Shown here: positions 19,844 to 33,097 of the stretch, piece by piece | Position numbering within the stretch: position 1 is the stretch's first letter | Layout: the number at the start of each line of letters is the position of its first letter | Source: Rhodoferax sp. | GTDB taxonomy: Bacteria; Pseudomonadota; Gammaproteobacteria; Burkholderiales; Burkholderiaceae_C | Assembly: GCA_031291295.1 (NCBI GenBank) | Contig: JARLJI010000058.1 | Coordinates: 108,123 to 172,122, forward strand | Direction of reading: 5' to 3' | DNA: 64,000 nucleotides | The notes under the pieces: generated by a model | What the model was told of the DNA's origin: nothing | Seen by the model: the letters and a program-made list of their open reading frames with translations, nothing else | The model's database searches: none | Position numbers and translations under genes: made by a program

Positions 19844-22141
19844 ATGAATAATTATTTCAATTGCTTTCGTCTGCGCACCGTTTCAACGGTGGCAATCGTG
19901 GCCTTCGCCGCCACTGCCGCCTGGGCGGTAGAGCCCTTCACGGTTCGCGACATCCGGGTCGAAGGTCTGCAGCGGGTCGAACCAGGCACCATCTTTGCGT
20001 CCTTGCCGTTCCGTGTGGGCGACACCTACAACGACGAAAAGGGCTCGGCTGCGATCCGGGCGCTGTTTGCGCTGGGTTTGTTCAAGGACGTGCGGCTCGA
20101 GACCAACGGGGATGTGCTGGTGGTCGTCGTCGAAGAGCGACCCACGGTGGCGGATGTCGAATTCGTGGGCTCCAAGGAGTTCGACAAGGACGCCCTCAAG
20201 AAGTCCATGCGCGAGATCGGCCTGACGGAGGGCCGTCCTTTCGACAAGGCGCTGGCCGATCGCGCCGAGCAGGAACTCAAGCGGCAATACATCAACAGGA
20301 GCCTGTATGGTGCCCAGGTGGTGACCACCGTGACGCCCATCGAGCGCAATCGCGTCAATTTGACGTTTTCCATCACCGAAGGCGAGCCTGCCAAGATCAA
20401 GGATATCCAGATTGTCGGCAACAAGGCGTTCAGCGAATCGACCCTGCGCGACCTGTTCGACCTCAACACCGGCGGCTGGCTGAGCTGGTACACCAAGGCG
20501 GACCGGTATTCGCGCGCCAAGCTCAATGCCGACATCGAAACCTTGCGTTCGTACTACCTTGCACGAGGTTACCTGGAGTTCAAGGTCGACTCCACGCAAG
20601 TGGCCATCTCTCCCGACAAGCAGGCGATTTCCATCACCCTCAATGTGACCGAAGGCGAACGTTATGTGGTGACCGGCGTCACGCTGGAAGGCAATTACCT
20701 GGGCAAGGAAGACGAGTTCAAGTCGCTGGTCACGATCAAGCCCGGGGAGGCCTACAACGCCGACCAAGTGGCTGCGACGACCAAGGCCTTCACCGATTAT
20801 TTTGCCAAATTCGGGTTTGCATTTGCCCATGTGGAAGCGCGCCCCGAGATCGATCGCGCCAATGGCCGCGTCGCTTTTGTGATTGCCGCCGACCCGTCCC
20901 GCCGTGCCTATGTGCGCCGCATCAATGTCAGCGGCAACAACCGCACGCGCGATGAAGTGATTCGCCGGGAATTTCGCCAGTTTGAGTCATCCTGGTACAA
21001 CGGCGACAAGATCAAGTTGTCGCGCGACCGTGTCGACCGCCTGGGTTTTTTCACCGAAGTGAATGTTGAAACGGTAGACGTGCCGGGTTCTCCCGATCAG
21101 GTGGACCTGAACATCAGCGTCAAGGAAAAGCCCACCGGCAGCCTGACGGTGGGGGCCGGCTACGGAAGCGCCGACAAGCTGTCGCTGTCCTTCGGCATCA
21201 ACCAGGAAAACGCGTTCGGCTCGGGGAATTCGCTGGGCCTGCAGGTCAACACCAGCAAGTACAACCAGGTGGTCGTGGTCAGCACCACCAATCCGTATTT
21301 CACGACGGACGGGGTATCGCGCACCATCGACCTGTACCACAAAGCCACCCAGCCGTATGAGGACCAGGGGGGCAACTACAAGCTGACGACCGAGGGCGCC
21401 AGCATGCGCTTCGGCGTGCCGTTCAGCGAAACGGACCGGGTGTATTTCGGCGCCGGGGTGGAGCGCACGCGGATCGATCCAGGCACTGCTATTCCTGCTG
21501 CCTACCTGGCTTATGCCGACGAGTTCGGCTACTCCAGCGAGGCATTCCCGTTGACCATAGGATGGTCCCGGGACAGTCGCGACAGCGCTCTGGTGCCGAC
21601 CGATGGCCGGCTGCAGCGCTTCAATTCCGAATTGGGTGTTGGCGGCGCCGCGCGCTACGTGAAAGCGGATTACCAGTACCAGCAATACGTTCCGCTCAAC
21701 AAGCAGTTCTCGCTGGCGTTCAATGGTGAATTGGGGCTGGGCAAGGGGCTCGGCGGCTCCCCGTTTCCCGTCTTCAAGAATTTCTATGGCGGCGGCCTGG
21801 GCTCGGTTCGTGGCTTCGAGCAGGGGACGCTTGGCCCACGAGATGTGACAGGGTTTATCATTGGCGGGGCCAAAAAAGTCACGCTCAGCGCCGAGCTCAA
21901 TGCGCCACTTCCCGGGACTGGCAACGACCGCACGATACGGATGTTCGGCTTTGTGGACGTCGGCAATGTCTATGGTGACAATGAACCTATACTGGCCAGC
22001 GAGCTCAGAGCCTCTGTCGGCGTAGGTTTGAGCTGGATTTCACCGATCGGCCCCCTCAAATTTGCCATTGCAAATCCAATACGCAAGTTCGCTGGCGATA
22101 GAATCCAAAGATTGCAATTCCAGATTGGTACTTCCTTCTAA
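19844..22141 (+). CDS. bamA: Outer membrane protein assembly factor BamA
   Basis: BamA is the essential beta-barrel that folds other outer-membrane proteins. The 765-residue product has a signal peptide ending near AAWAVEP, five POTRA domains (about residues 30-430) and a C-terminal barrel ending in the phenylalanine signature QIGTSF. The barrel contains GGLGSVRGFEQGTLGPRD, with the conserved VRGF/Y loop. It overlaps skp by one base (TAATG), implying coupled translation of a barrel assembler and its periplasmic chaperone. Confidence 0.97.
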   Translation: MNNYFNCFRLRTVSTVAIVAFAATAAWAVEPFTVRDIRVEGLQRVEPGTIFASLPFRVGDTYNDEKGSAAIRALFALGLFKDVRLETNGDVLVVVVEERPTVADVEFVGSKEFDKDALKKSMREIGLTEGRPFDKALADRAEQELKRQYINRSLYGAQVVTTVTPIERNRVNLTFSITEGEPAKIKDIQIVGNKAFSESTLRDLFDLNTGGWLSWYTKADRYSRAKLNADIETLRSYYLARGYLEFKVDSTQVAISPDKQAISITLNVTEGERYVVTGVTLEGNYLGKEDEFKSLVTIKPGEAYNADQVAATTKAFTDYFAKFGFAFAHVEARPEIDRANGRVAFVIAADPSRRAYVRRINVSGNNRTRDEVIRREFRQFESSWYNGDKIKLSRDRVDRLGFFTEVNVETVDVPGSPDQVDLNISVKEKPTGSLTVGAGYGSADKLSLSFGINQENAFGSGNSLGLQVNTSKYNQVVVVSTTNPYFTTDGVSRTIDLYHKATQPYEDQGGNYKLTTEGASMRFGVPFSETDRVYFGAGVERTRIDPGTAIPAAYLAYADEFGYSSEAFPLTIGWSRDSRDSALVPTDGRLQRFNSELGVGGAARYVKADYQYQQYVPLNKQFSLAFNGELGLGKGLGGSPFPVFKNFYGGGLGSVRGFEQGTLGPRDVTGFIIGGAKKVTLSAELNAPLPGTGNDRTIRMFGFVDVGNVYGDNEPILASELRASVGVGLSWISPIGPLKFAIANPIRKFAGDRIQRLQFQIGTSF

Positions 22142-22653
22142 TGAAACATTTCTCGCGTCAATGCTGGCTGGGCCTGGTGCTCGGCCTGTTCATGTTTTCC
22201 GCGAACGCGCAGGACTTTCGCGTGGGTTATGTCAACACGGATCGCATCTTCAAGGAAGCGAACGCGGCCAAGGCAGCCCAGGCCAAGCTGGAACAGGAGT
22301 TCTCCAAGCGCGAAAAAGACCTGGTGGATCAGGGCAATATCTTGAAAGCCGCGTCAGACAAACTCGAGCGTGAAGGGCCGACGCTGCCGGATAGCCAGCG
22401 CCTCGCGCGCCAGAAGCAGTTGGTGGACCAGGACCGTGATTTCCAGCGCAAGCGCCGCGAATTCCAGGAAGACCTGAATTCGCGCAAGAACGAAGAACTG
22501 CAGCAGGTTCTGGAGCGCGCCAACAAGGTGGTCAAGCAGGTGGCAGAGGCGGAAAAGTACGACGTGATCCTGCAGGAAGCGGTTTATATCAATCCCAAGC
22601 TCGACATCACCGACAAGGTGATCAAGGCGCTGAACGCGACCCCCGCCAAATAA
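22141..22653 (+). CDS. skp: Periplasmic chaperone Skp/OmpH
   Basis: Skp is a jellyfish-shaped trimer that holds unfolded outer-membrane proteins in the periplasm. The 170-residue product has a signal peptide (cleavage probably after SANA) followed by DFRVGYVNTDRIFKEA. A long charged coiled coil (about 45-120) then forms the tentacles. The start overlaps the bamA stop. Confidence 0.93.
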   Translation: MKHFSRQCWLGLVLGLFMFSANAQDFRVGYVNTDRIFKEANAAKAAQAKLEQEFSKREKDLVDQGNILKAASDKLEREGPTLPDSQRLARQKQLVDQDRDFQRKRREFQEDLNSRKNEELQQVLERANKVVKQVAEAEKYDVILQEAVYINPKLDITDKVIKALNATPAK

Positions 22654-22675
22654 GCGGCGCCGAGGCTGACCAAGT

Positions 22676-23650
22676 GTGGCGCTGCGTTTAGGATCCATCG
22701 TCGATGCACTGGGTGGGGAACTGCATGGCAACCCCGACGTGCAAATTGAAAACATCGCTCCGCTGGAGGCCGCATCAGCCGCCAGCCTGAGCTTTCTCAG
22801 CAACCCCAGGTACCAGCAGCAACTGGCCGCCTCGCAGGCGGCCTGCATCATCGTGGGGCCGGCCATGCAGGAGGCTGCGATGGCGCGCGGTGCATGCATT
22901 GTGGCGGCGCAGCCCTACCTGTATTTTGCGAAAGTCACGCAGCTCTGGAAGCGCCAGCACGCTGTGGCGGGCGACACCGGGATTCACCCCAGTGCCGTGG
23001 TCGACCCGGCGGCGGTCGTGGACCCTGGCGCGTCTATCGGCGCCTTGTGCGTGGTAGAGCGCGGCGCGCACATCGGCGCGGGCACGGTGCTCAAGTCGCG
23101 CGTCACAGTGGGCGAGAACTGCATCGTCGGCGAGCGCTGCCTTCTGCATCCGGGCGTGGTGCTGGGCGCCGACGGGTTCGGCTTTGCGCCGCACGACGGC
23201 ACCTGGGAAAAGATAGAGCAGCTGGGCGCCGTGCGCATCGGCAACGACGTCGAGATTGGCGCCAACACCTGCATCGACCGCGGTGCGCTGCAGGACACGG
23301 TCATCGAGGACGGCGTCAAGCTCGACAACCTGATCCAGATCGGGCACAACGTGCGCATCGGCAAACACACGGCGATGGCCGGCTGCGTCGGCGTGGCGGG
23401 CAGCACGGTGATCGGCGCGCACTGCACCTTCGGCGGCGCGGCCATGGTGTTGGGCCACCTGACCATCGCGGACCATGTTCACATCTCGTCCGCGTCGATG
23501 GTCAGCCGCTCCATCCGCAGGCCCGGCCACTACACTGGCTTCTTTCCCATAGACGACAATGCGGTCTGGGAGAAAAATGCCGCAACCCTCAAGCAGCTTT
23601 ACAGTCTGCGCGAACGCCTCAAGGCGCTGGAGAAAAAAATCAAATCATGA
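22676..23650 (+). CDS. lpxD: UDP-3-O-acylglucosamine N-acyltransferase LpxD
   Basis: The third lipid A step adds the second hydroxyacyl chain from acyl-ACP. The 324-residue protein has a short N-terminal uridine-binding domain and a long left-handed parallel beta-helix of hexapeptide repeats ([23 protein letters not shown]). The catalytic His is in QIGHNVRIG. The start codon is GTG. The stop overlaps the fabZ ATG as ATGA. Confidence 0.96.
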   Translation: MALRLGSIVDALGGELHGNPDVQIENIAPLEAASAASLSFLSNPRYQQQLAASQAACIIVGPAMQEAAMARGACIVAAQPYLYFAKVTQLWKRQHAVAGDTGIHPSAVVDPAAVVDPGASIGALCVVERGAHIGAGTVLKSRVTVGENCIVGERCLLHPGVVLGADGFGFAPHDGTWEKIEQLGAVRIGNDVEIGANTCIDRGALQDTVIEDGVKLDNLIQIGHNVRIGKHTAMAGCVGVAGSTVIGAHCTFGGAAMVLGHLTIADHVHISSASMVSRSIRRPGHYTGFFPIDDNAVWEKNAATLKQLYSLRERLKALEKKIKS

Positions 23651-24087
23651 TGGATATTCATCAAGTCCTCAAGCACCTGCCACACCGTTATCCGTTCCTG
23701 CTGGTGGACCGGGTTCTGGAGATTGAAAAGGGCAAGCGCATCAAGGCGCTGAAAAACGTCACCATCAACGAGCCCTTTTTTGCGGGCCATTTTCCGTACC
23801 GGCCCGTCATGCCGGGCGTGTTGATGCTCGAGGCGATGGCGCAGACGGCGGCCATCATGGCGTTCGACATGATGGGCGTGCTGCCCGACGACAAGACGGT
23901 GTTTTATTTTGCGGGCATTGACAGCGCGCGTTTCAAGCGGCCGGTGGAGCCGGGCGACCAGCTCATCCTGGAAGTCGAAATGGACCGCGCGCGCGGGGGG
24001 ATCTACAAATTCAACGCGCGGGCACTCGTCGGGGAAGAACTGGCGGCGGAAGCGGTGCTGATGTGCACCATGCGCACCATTACCTGA
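23647..24087 (+). CDS. fabZ: 3-hydroxyacyl-[ACP] dehydratase FabZ
   Basis: FabZ dehydrates 3-hydroxyacyl-ACP in fatty acid elongation and competes with lipid A synthesis for hydroxymyristoyl-ACP. The 146-residue hotdog-fold protein carries the catalytic His in [12 protein letters not shown] and the Glu in LMLEAMAQ. It starts at the ATG overlapping the lpxD stop; the ORF track's longer version (from 22894) is the same frame running back through lpxD. Confidence 0.97.
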   Translation: MMDIHQVLKHLPHRYPFLLVDRVLEIEKGKRIKALKNVTINEPFFAGHFPYRPVMPGVLMLEAMAQTAAIMAFDMMGVLPDDKTVFYFAGIDSARFKRPVEPGDQLILEVEMDRARGGIYKFNARALVGEELAAEAVLMCTMRTIT

Positions 24088-24099
24088 GGACGGCGTGTC

Positions 24100-24888
24100 G
24101 TGACGACCATTCACCCGACGGCACTGGTGGATCCGCGCGCCGAACTTGACAGCTCGGTCACGGTGGGGCCTTACACCCTGATCGGACCCCATGTGAAGGT
24201 GGGCGCCGGCACGAGCATTGGCGCGCACTGCGTGATCGAGGGCCACACCACCATTGGCCAGGGCAATCGCATCTTCCAGTTCAACTCGCTCGGTGCGATT
24301 CCGCAGGACAAGAAATACACCGGCGAGCCGTGTGAATTGCTGATCGGCGACCGCAATACGATTCGTGAATTCTGCACCTTCAATATCGGCACCGCGCAGG
24401 ACACCGCGGCAACGCGCGTCGGCAGCGACAACTGGATCATGGCCTATGTGCACATCGCACACGACTGCCAGCTCGGCAACCAGATCATCCTGGCCAACAA
24501 CGCCACGCTGGCCGGCCACGTTCACCTGGGCGACTGGGTATTTATTGGTGGGCTGACGGGCGTGCACCAGTTCGTCAAGATCGGCGCGCATGCCATGGCG
24601 GGCTTTGCTAGCGCCGTGTCGCAGGACGTGCCGCCGTTCATGACGGTGGACGGCAACCCGCTGGCGGTGCGCGGCTTCAATATCGAGGGGTTGCGGCGGC
24701 GCGGCTTCGGCCCGGAGCGGCTGGCGGCGGTGAAGCAGATGCACCGGCTTTTGTACCGCTCGGGTAGCACCTTCGAGCAGGCACGCGCCGACATTGCCGC
24801 ACTGGCCGCCACGATGCCGCAGGCGGCTGGCGACATTGCGACCATGACCGGATTCCTTTCGCAAGCCACGCGCGGCATTGTCCGCTAG
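24100..24888 (+). CDS. lpxA: UDP-N-acetylglucosamine O-acyltransferase LpxA
   Basis: The first lipid A enzyme acylates UDP-GlcNAc at the 3-OH. The 262-residue trimeric beta-helix protein has hexapeptide repeats over about residues 1-190 and the catalytic His in [12 protein letters not shown]. The C-terminal helical domain follows [10 protein letters not shown]. The start codon is GTG, 12 bp after fabZ. Confidence 0.97.
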   Translation: MTTIHPTALVDPRAELDSSVTVGPYTLIGPHVKVGAGTSIGAHCVIEGHTTIGQGNRIFQFNSLGAIPQDKKYTGEPCELLIGDRNTIREFCTFNIGTAQDTAATRVGSDNWIMAYVHIAHDCQLGNQIILANNATLAGHVHLGDWVFIGGLTGVHQFVKIGAHAMAGFASAVSQDVPPFMTVDGNPLAVRGFNIEGLRRRGFGPERLAAVKQMHRLLYRSGSTFEQARADIAALAATMPQAAGDIATMTGFLSQATRGIVR

Positions 24889-24896
24889 AGCCACGC

Positions 24897-26051
24897 ATGC
24901 AAGCGCATGACGCATCGCCACACATCGCGATGGTGGCCGGCGAAACCTCGGGTGACCTGCTGGCCGGATTGCTGCTGGACGGCTTGCGCGAGCGCTGGCC
25001 GCAGGTCCAGGCCGGCGGTATTGGCGGGCCGAACATGGCCGCGCGCGGCTTCGAGGCGTGGTGGCCCAGCGAGGCGCTGGCCGTGCGCGGCTACGTCGAG
25101 GTGCTGCGGCACTACCGCGGCATCCTGCGCATTCGCAACCAGCTCAAGGCCCGGCTGCTGCTCGAGCACCCGCAGATGTTCATCGGGATCGATGCGCCCG
25201 ACTTCAATCTCGACCTGGAAGCGGCCCTGAAGGCGCAGGGCATCAAGACCGTGCATTTCATTTGCCCCTCGATCTGGGCCTGGCGTGCCGACCGGGTGCA
25301 AAAATTGCAACGCAGCGTGGACCACGTGCTGTGCATTTTCCCGTTCGAGCCGGCCTTGCTGGCCCGCCATGGCATCGCCGCCACCTATGTGGGGCATCCG
25401 CTGGCCGGTGTGATTCCCATGCAGCCGGATCGGCAAGCCGCGCGGTTGAAGCTGGGTCTGAGTCCTGATGACCAGGTGGTGGCGGTATTGCCGGGTAGCC
25501 GGAAGTCCGAGGTGCAGTATCTGGCTTCACGGTTCTTTGAGGCTGCAGCCCTTATCAAGCAAGCGCGGCCCGCTATTAAATTCGTAGTCCCCGCAGTGCC
25601 GGCGCTGAAGGCCACGCTGGAGCAGTTGGCGCTGACCAGCGGCTTGGGGGGCGATTTGCAAATCCTGCCGGGCCAGTCGCACACCGCGCTGGCGGCCTGT
25701 GATGTCACCCTGATTGCCAGCGGTACGGCCACGCTGGAGGCCGCCCTGTTCAAGCGCCCGATGGTGATTGCCTACAACATGAACTGGATGTCCTGGCACA
25801 TCATGCGGCGCAAGCAATTGCAGCCATGGGTCGGATTGCCCAACATCCTGTGCCGCGACTTCGTGGTCCCCGAATTGCTGCAGGGCGCGGCGACACCGCG
25901 GGCGCTGGCGGATGCCGTGCTGCAGTGGCTGCAGGCCGCGCCCGAGAAGATAGCGGCCGTCCAACAACGATTCACCACGCTGCACACCGAACTGCGGCGC
26001 GACACGGCCACCCTGGCGACCGATGCGATCCAGAAAATTCTTCAAGGCTGA
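24897..26051 (+). CDS. lpxB: Lipid-A-disaccharide synthase LpxB
   Basis: This GT-B glycosyltransferase (GT19) joins UDP-diacylglucosamine and lipid X into the disaccharide backbone of lipid A. The 384-residue protein shows [12 protein letters not shown] at the N-terminus, [10 protein letters not shown] in the middle, and LPGSRKSEV before the C-terminal nucleotide domain. A dispersed repeat copy encodes ARPAIKFVV without an obvious length change. The last 29 bp overlap rnhB. Confidence 0.97.
   Translation: MQAHDASPHIAMVAGETSGDLLAGLLLDGLRERWPQVQAGGIGGPNMAARGFEAWWPSEALAVRGYVEVLRHYRGILRIRNQLKARLLLEHPQMFIGIDAPDFNLDLEAALKAQGIKTVHFICPSIWAWRADRVQKLQRSVDHVLCIFPFEPALLARHGIAATYVGHPLAGVIPMQPDRQAARLKLGLSPDDQVVAVLPGSRKSEVQYLASRFFEAAALIKQARPAIKFVVPAVPALKATLEQLALTSGLGGDLQILPGQSHTALAACDVTLIASGTATLEAALFKRPMVIAYNMNWMSWHIMRRKQLQPWVGLPNILCRDFVVPELLQGAATPRALADAVLQWLQAAPEKIAAVQQRFTTLHTELRRDTATLATDAIQKILQG
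25572..25588 (+). repeat. Dispersed 17-nt repeat inside lpxB
   Basis: GCTATTAAATTCGTAGT fits GCTAT-N8-TAGY. The left flank from about 25540 contains CCCTTATCAAGCAAGCGC, resembling the left arm of the longer repeat unit seen in the TrmH-family gene. Confidence 0.55.
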
Positions 26052-26640
26052 GCAGGTTGCGCTGGTCTGGGACGCACCGGGCCTGGTGGCCGGCGTGGAC
26101 GAGGCGGGTCGCGGGCCGCTGGCCGGGCCGGTAGTGGCCGCGGCCGTGATCCTGGACGATCTGAACCCGATCCAGGGCCTGGCCGACTCGAAAAAACTCA
26201 GCGCGCGCAAGCGCGAACAGCTCTTTGATGAAATCCGGGCCAAGGCGCTGTGCTGCTCGATTGCCGAGGCCAGCGTCGAAGAAATCGACCGCCTCAACAT
26301 CCTGCAGGCGACGATGCTGGCCATGCAGCGGGCCGTGCAGGGCCTGCGGCTGAAGCCGGCCAAGGTGCTGGTCGATGGCAACCGGCTGCCACAGCTTGGC
26401 ATGCTGGCGGAGGCCATCGTCAAGGGCGACGCGCTGGTGCCAGCCATTTCGGCCGCGTCGATCCTGGCCAAGGTGCACCGCGACCGCTGGTGCGTGCAGT
26501 ATCACGAGCAGTATCCGCAATACGGTTTCGCCGGGCACAAGGGCTACGGCACCGCCGAGCACATGGCGGCGCTGGAGGAGCACGGTGCGTGCCCGCAGCA
26601 TCGCAAAACGTTTGTGCCGGTATCAAAGGTGCTGCGATGA
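26023..26640 (+). CDS. rnhB: Ribonuclease HII
   Basis: RNase HII removes ribonucleotides and RNA primers from DNA. The 205-residue protein has the catalytic [15 protein letters not shown] (first Asp-Glu pair), DSKKLS, and later acidic residues in VLVDGN and [11 protein letters not shown]. The start at 26023 lies 29 bp inside lpxB. A later in-frame start is possible, but family similarity begins around GVDEAGRG, so either choice keeps the active site. Confidence 0.95.
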   Translation: MRSRKFFKAEQVALVWDAPGLVAGVDEAGRGPLAGPVVAAAVILDDLNPIQGLADSKKLSARKREQLFDEIRAKALCCSIAEASVEEIDRLNILQATMLAMQRAVQGLRLKPAKVLVDGNRLPQLGMLAEAIVKGDALVPAISAASILAKVHRDRWCVQYHEQYPQYGFAGHKGYGTAEHMAALEEHGACPQHRKTFVPVSKVLR

Positions 26641-27434
26641 GCGCCACCCACATCACGTCGCGTGACAACGCCTTGCTCAAGGAGTTGCGCCGGCTTTCGC
26701 AGGACAGCACGGCCTACCGCAAGCGGGGACAAGTCTGGCTCGAAGGCGACCATCTGTGCCGCGCCGCCCTGGCGCGCGGCGTGCAGCCGGCCATCGCCGT
26801 ATTCTCGGAGTCTTTTTGGCCTATAGCCCCCGTGGAATGGACGCAGACAGCTATCAAAACCATAGTCATTGCCGATGCGCTGATGGCTGGCATCAGCGCG
26901 CTGGAGTCGCCGGCTCGCATGGCTTTTGTGGTCGATCTGCCGCCGGCCCCCGAGCTGGTGCCCGACACGGCTTCGGTGATCCTGGACCGGGTGCAGGACG
27001 CCGGCAATGTGGGCTCCATCCTGCGCAGTGCGGCAGCGTTTGGCTTTGGCCAGATCATCGCGCTCAAAGGCACGGCCGCGCTCTGGTCGCCCAAGGTGTT
27101 GCGGGCCGGCATGGGGGCGCACTTTGCGCTGCGGCTGGTCGAAGGCGTCGAGCCGGACGCGCTGGACGCTTTGACGGTACCGATCGTCGTGACCAGTTCG
27201 CACATTGGGAGTGCCCTGCAGCAGCAAAAATTGCCCATGCCCTGCGCCTGGGCGCTGGGGCACGAAGGGCAGGGCGTGAGCGCGGCGCTGATGGCGCGCG
27301 CCAGCCTGTCGGTGCGCATCGAGCAGCCCGGTGGCGAGGAGTCGCTCAACGTGGCCGCCGCTGCCGCCATTTGCCTGCACGCCAGCGCGGTCGCCACAGC
27401 TTCTGGACAGCCGGAGGCTGCCCCTCAGTTATAA
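26637..27434 (+). CDS. TrmH/SpoU-family RNA 2'-O-methyltransferase
   Basis: This SPOUT-fold enzyme methylates a ribose 2'-O in rRNA or tRNA. The 265-residue protein has an N-terminal substrate-binding region, then the SPOUT core with [29 protein letters not shown], and the knot motif [20 protein letters not shown]. The specific target (RlmB-like 23S rRNA or another site) cannot be fixed. It starts at the ATGA overlap with rnhB. Residues around [16 protein letters not shown] come from a dispersed repeat copy. Confidence 0.9.
   Translation: MSATHITSRDNALLKELRRLSQDSTAYRKRGQVWLEGDHLCRAALARGVQPAIAVFSESFWPIAPVEWTQTAIKTIVIADALMAGISALESPARMAFVVDLPPAPELVPDTASVILDRVQDAGNVGSILRSAAAFGFGQIIALKGTAALWSPKVLRAGMGAHFALRLVEGVEPDALDALTVPIVVTSSHIGSALQQQKLPMPCAWALGHEGQGVSAALMARASLSVRIEQPGGEESLNVAAAAAICLHASAVATASGQPEAAPQL
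26813..26866 (+). repeat. Long-form dispersed repeat inside the TrmH-family gene
   Basis: The right-hand core GCTATCAAAACCATAGT (26850-26866) fits GCTAT-N8-TAGY. The left arm begins TTTTTGGCCTATAGCC. I recall closely similar sequences scattered through Comamonadaceae genomes, but this was not checked. Confidence 0.6.
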
Positions 27435-27435
27435 T
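27430..27435 (+). promoter_or_regulatory. carAB promoter -10 box
   Basis: A perfect TATAAT overlaps the end of the TrmH-family gene, about 120 bp before carA. The -35 region is weak. The leader of about 115 nt has no convincing ORF or terminator; pyrimidine or arginine control of carAB could act here, but no operator is recognisable. Confidence 0.6.
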
Positions 27436-27557
27436 CAAGGGCTTTCCCAAGTCAGCTTCGCCTAAGCCGCATTCAAGCCAAACCCCTCACAAAAGCAGCA
27501 ACCAAGAGTCGTGTCTTGTGCACGCTTGGGCGAACCGTAATCAACCCGGAGAACCCA

Positions 27558-28760
27558 GTGCTTTTGTCTCTACAGGGAAACTTCCCTCCCGCCATCCTGG
27601 CGCTCGCAGACGGCACAGTCTTTGTTGGCAATTCCATCGGCGCCCCAGGCACCACCGTCGGCGAAGTGGTGTTCAACACCGCGATGACCGGCTACCAGGA
27701 AATCCTCACTGACCCCAGCTACTGCCAGCAAATCGTCACCCTCACGTACCCGCACATCGGCAACTACGGCGTCAACGCCGAAGATGTCGAGGCGACCCGC
27801 GTGCATGCCGCCGGCCTGATCATCAAGGATTTGCCGCTGGTGGCGTCCAACTTCCGCAAGACCATGACCTTGTCCGAGTACCTGGTGCGGGAAAAGACGG
27901 TCGCGATTGCCAACATCGACACCCGCAAACTCACGCGGCACCTGCGCACGCGCGGTGCGCAAAACGGCTGCATCATGGGCCTGGCGTCCGGCGAGAAGGC
28001 GACGCCGGCCCTGATCGACAAGGCCGTCGCGCTGGCACAGGCCGCGCCCAGCATGGCCGGGCTGGACCTGGCCAAGGTGGTGTCGATCCAGTCCCCCTAC
28101 GAGTGGACGCAGACCGAGTGGCGGCTCGCGAACAGCGACGGCCAACCCGGTTACGGCGAGCAGACCGCACCGAAGTTTCATGTGGTCGCCTACGATTTCG
28201 GCGTCAAGAACAACATCCTGCGCATGCTGGCCGAGCGCGGCTGCCGCGTCACGGTGGTGGCTGCGCAGACGCCTGCTGCCGACGTCCTCAAACGCCTGCC
28301 CGACGGCGTGTTCCTGTCCAACGGGCCCGGCGATCCGGAGCCTTGCGACTATGCGATTGACGCGACGCGCGAACTGATCGAATCCGGCATTCCGGTGTTC
28401 GGCATCTGCCTGGGGCACCAGATCATGGCGCTGGCCAGCGGCGCCAAAACCTTCAAGATGAAGTTCGGCCATCACGGCGCCAACCACCCCGTGAAGGACC
28501 TGGACACGGGCCGCGTCAGCATCACCAGCCAGAACCACGGTTTCGCGGTCGACGAGAAGACGCTGCCGGCCAACCTGCGTGCAACGCATGTCAGCCTGTT
28601 CGACGGCACGCTGCAGGGCATGGCCCGCACCGACAAGCCCGCGTTCTGTTTCCAGGGCCACCCGGAAGCCTCGCCCGGACCGCACGACATCGGCTACCTG
28701 TTTGACCGCTTCACGGCCCTGATGGCGCAGCGCTCGAACCAGGCCGCAGGGAAGAACTAA
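27558..28760 (+). CDS. carA: Carbamoyl-phosphate synthase small subunit
   Basis: CarA is the glutaminase subunit that feeds ammonia to CarB for arginine and pyrimidine synthesis. The 400-residue protein has the class I amidotransferase domain with catalytic Cys in FGICLGHQ and His/Glu in [12 protein letters not shown], and the N-terminal [14 protein letters not shown]-type region seen here as [10 protein letters not shown] prefer the GTG at 27558, 8 nt after CCGGAGAAC, over the ORF start at 27516. It abuts carB with no gap. Confidence 0.96.
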   Translation: MLLSLQGNFPPAILALADGTVFVGNSIGAPGTTVGEVVFNTAMTGYQEILTDPSYCQQIVTLTYPHIGNYGVNAEDVEATRVHAAGLIIKDLPLVASNFRKTMTLSEYLVREKTVAIANIDTRKLTRHLRTRGAQNGCIMGLASGEKATPALIDKAVALAQAAPSMAGLDLAKVVSIQSPYEWTQTEWRLANSDGQPGYGEQTAPKFHVVAYDFGVKNNILRMLAERGCRVTVVAAQTPAADVLKRLPDGVFLSNGPGDPEPCDYAIDATRELIESGIPVFGICLGHQIMALASGAKTFKMKFGHHGANHPVKDLDTGRVSITSQNHGFAVDEKTLPANLRATHVSLFDGTLQGMARTDKPAFCFQGHPEASPGPHDIGYLFDRFTALMAQRSNQAAGKN

Positions 28761-31994
<3,234 letters not shown>

Positions 31995-32034
31995 GCCGGA
32001 AATAACAATCGCGGCATAATCCGCATATCAAGAC

Positions 32035-32068
32035 ACCGCCGAACGGCAACGCTCGGCGGTTTCCTTTT
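32035..32068 (+). terminator. Terminator between carB and greA
   Basis: ACCGCCGA pairs perfectly with TCGGCGGT (8 bp, 10-nt loop) and is followed by TTCCTTTT. A -10-like CATAAT at 32015-32020 precedes it, so it may end carAB transcripts, act in the greA leader, or both. Confidence 0.7.
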
Positions 32069-32093
32069 GGATGAACCTTTTGTTGAAAATCTT

Positions 32094-32570
32094 ATGGCTA
32101 CCATTCCCATTACCAAACGCGGCGCGGAAAAACTCAAGGCCGAGCTGCACAAGCTCAAGACGGTGGACCGGCCGTGGGTCATCAATGCCATCGCCGAGGC
32201 CAGGGCCCAGGGCGACCTGAGCGAAAACGCCGAATACGAAGCGGCCAAGGACCGCCAGGGCTTCATCGAAGGTCGCATCCAGGAAGTCGAGAGCAAGCTG
32301 TCGGGCTCGCTGGTCATCGACCCGTCCTCACTCGACGCTGGCGGCAAGGTGGTGTTCGGCGCCACCGTGGAACTCGAAGACGAGGCCTCGGGCGATATCG
32401 TCAAGTACCAGATCGTCGGCGAGGACGAAGCCGACCTCAAGCTCGGCCTGGTCAACATCGGCAGCCCGATCGCGCGCGCGCTGATCGGCAAGGAAGAGGG
32501 CGACACCGCCGAGGTGCAGGCGCCTGGCGGCGTCAAGCGTTTCGAGATCGTGGCCGTGTCCTATCTCTGA
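32094..32570 (+). CDS. greA: Transcription elongation factor GreA
   Basis: GreA rescues backtracked RNA polymerase by stimulating transcript cleavage. The 158-residue protein has the N-terminal coiled coil with the catalytic acidic tip (DLSENAEYEAAKDRQ) and the C-terminal FKBP-like domain. The ATG at 32094 gives the standard length; the ORF's TTG at 32067 adds nine residues lying in the leader. No strong Shine-Dalgarno is seen. Confidence 0.96.
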   Translation: MATIPITKRGAEKLKAELHKLKTVDRPWVINAIAEARAQGDLSENAEYEAAKDRQGFIEGRIQEVESKLSGSLVIDPSSLDAGGKVVFGATVELEDEASGDIVKYQIVGEDEADLKLGLVNIGSPIARALIGKEEGDTAEVQAPGGVKRFEIVAVSYL

Positions 32571-33005
32571 GTGGCGCGCGTTTTGAAGCAGCGCTTTCCG
32601 GCCCTGATTGCCGCCCTGTGGTGGGGCAGTTTGACGACCATTGGTTTTCTGGTGGTGCCCCTGCTGTTTGCCAATCTGCCCACGCCGGCGATGGCGGGCG
32701 GCATGGCGGCCAAACTGTTCGCGGCGCAAACCTGGGTGTCTGTCGCCTGCGGCCTGCTGCTGTTGCTGCTATCGAAGTCAAAACAGTCCCAAGCCCTTGC
32801 TGAGTGGGCACAGTTCGCTATTATTTTTATAGTCCTCGGCCTGTTGCTGGCATTGCTCAGTCAGTTTGCCGTGGCGCCCAGGATCGTGGCTCGCGAGAAC
32901 CTCCGGCTCTGGCACGGCGTGGGCAGTGCGATGTACCTGGTGCAGTGGCTCTGCGCCGGCGTGGTGCTGTGGACGCTGGTGCCGGGTCCACGGTCGCCTG
33001 ACTGA
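32571..33005 (+). CDS. DUF4149-like small membrane protein
   Basis: The 144-residue protein has about four hydrophobic helices and the pattern WWGSLTTIGFLVVPLLF near the N-terminus and LRLWHGVGSAMYLVQW near the C-terminus. It resembles the DUF4149 family, whose function is unknown. It starts at a GTG directly after the greA stop, so translation is probably coupled. A dispersed repeat copy encodes FAIIFIVL in the loop/third helix region. Confidence 0.75.
   Translation: MARVLKQRFPALIAALWWGSLTTIGFLVVPLLFANLPTPAMAGGMAAKLFAAQTWVSVACGLLLLLLSKSKQSQALAEWAQFAIIFIVLGLLLALLSQFAVAPRIVARENLRLWHGVGSAMYLVQWLCAGVVLWTLVPGPRSPD
32779..32833 (+). repeat. Dispersed repeat inside the DUF4149-like gene
   Basis: The core GCTATTATTTTTATAGT at 32817-32833 fits GCTAT-N8-TAGY. 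The left flank begins TCAAAACAGTCCCAAGCCC and parallels the long-form copy in the TrmH-family gene. Confidence 0.55.
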
Positions 33006-33097
33006 CGCTCGCCGTTCTACAGTGCGCCTGAGGCGGCGGTGGTGGCGAGGCGTTATCCTGTTGCAATGGCTTGATCTTTTTGTTCAGGGGTACGGCA

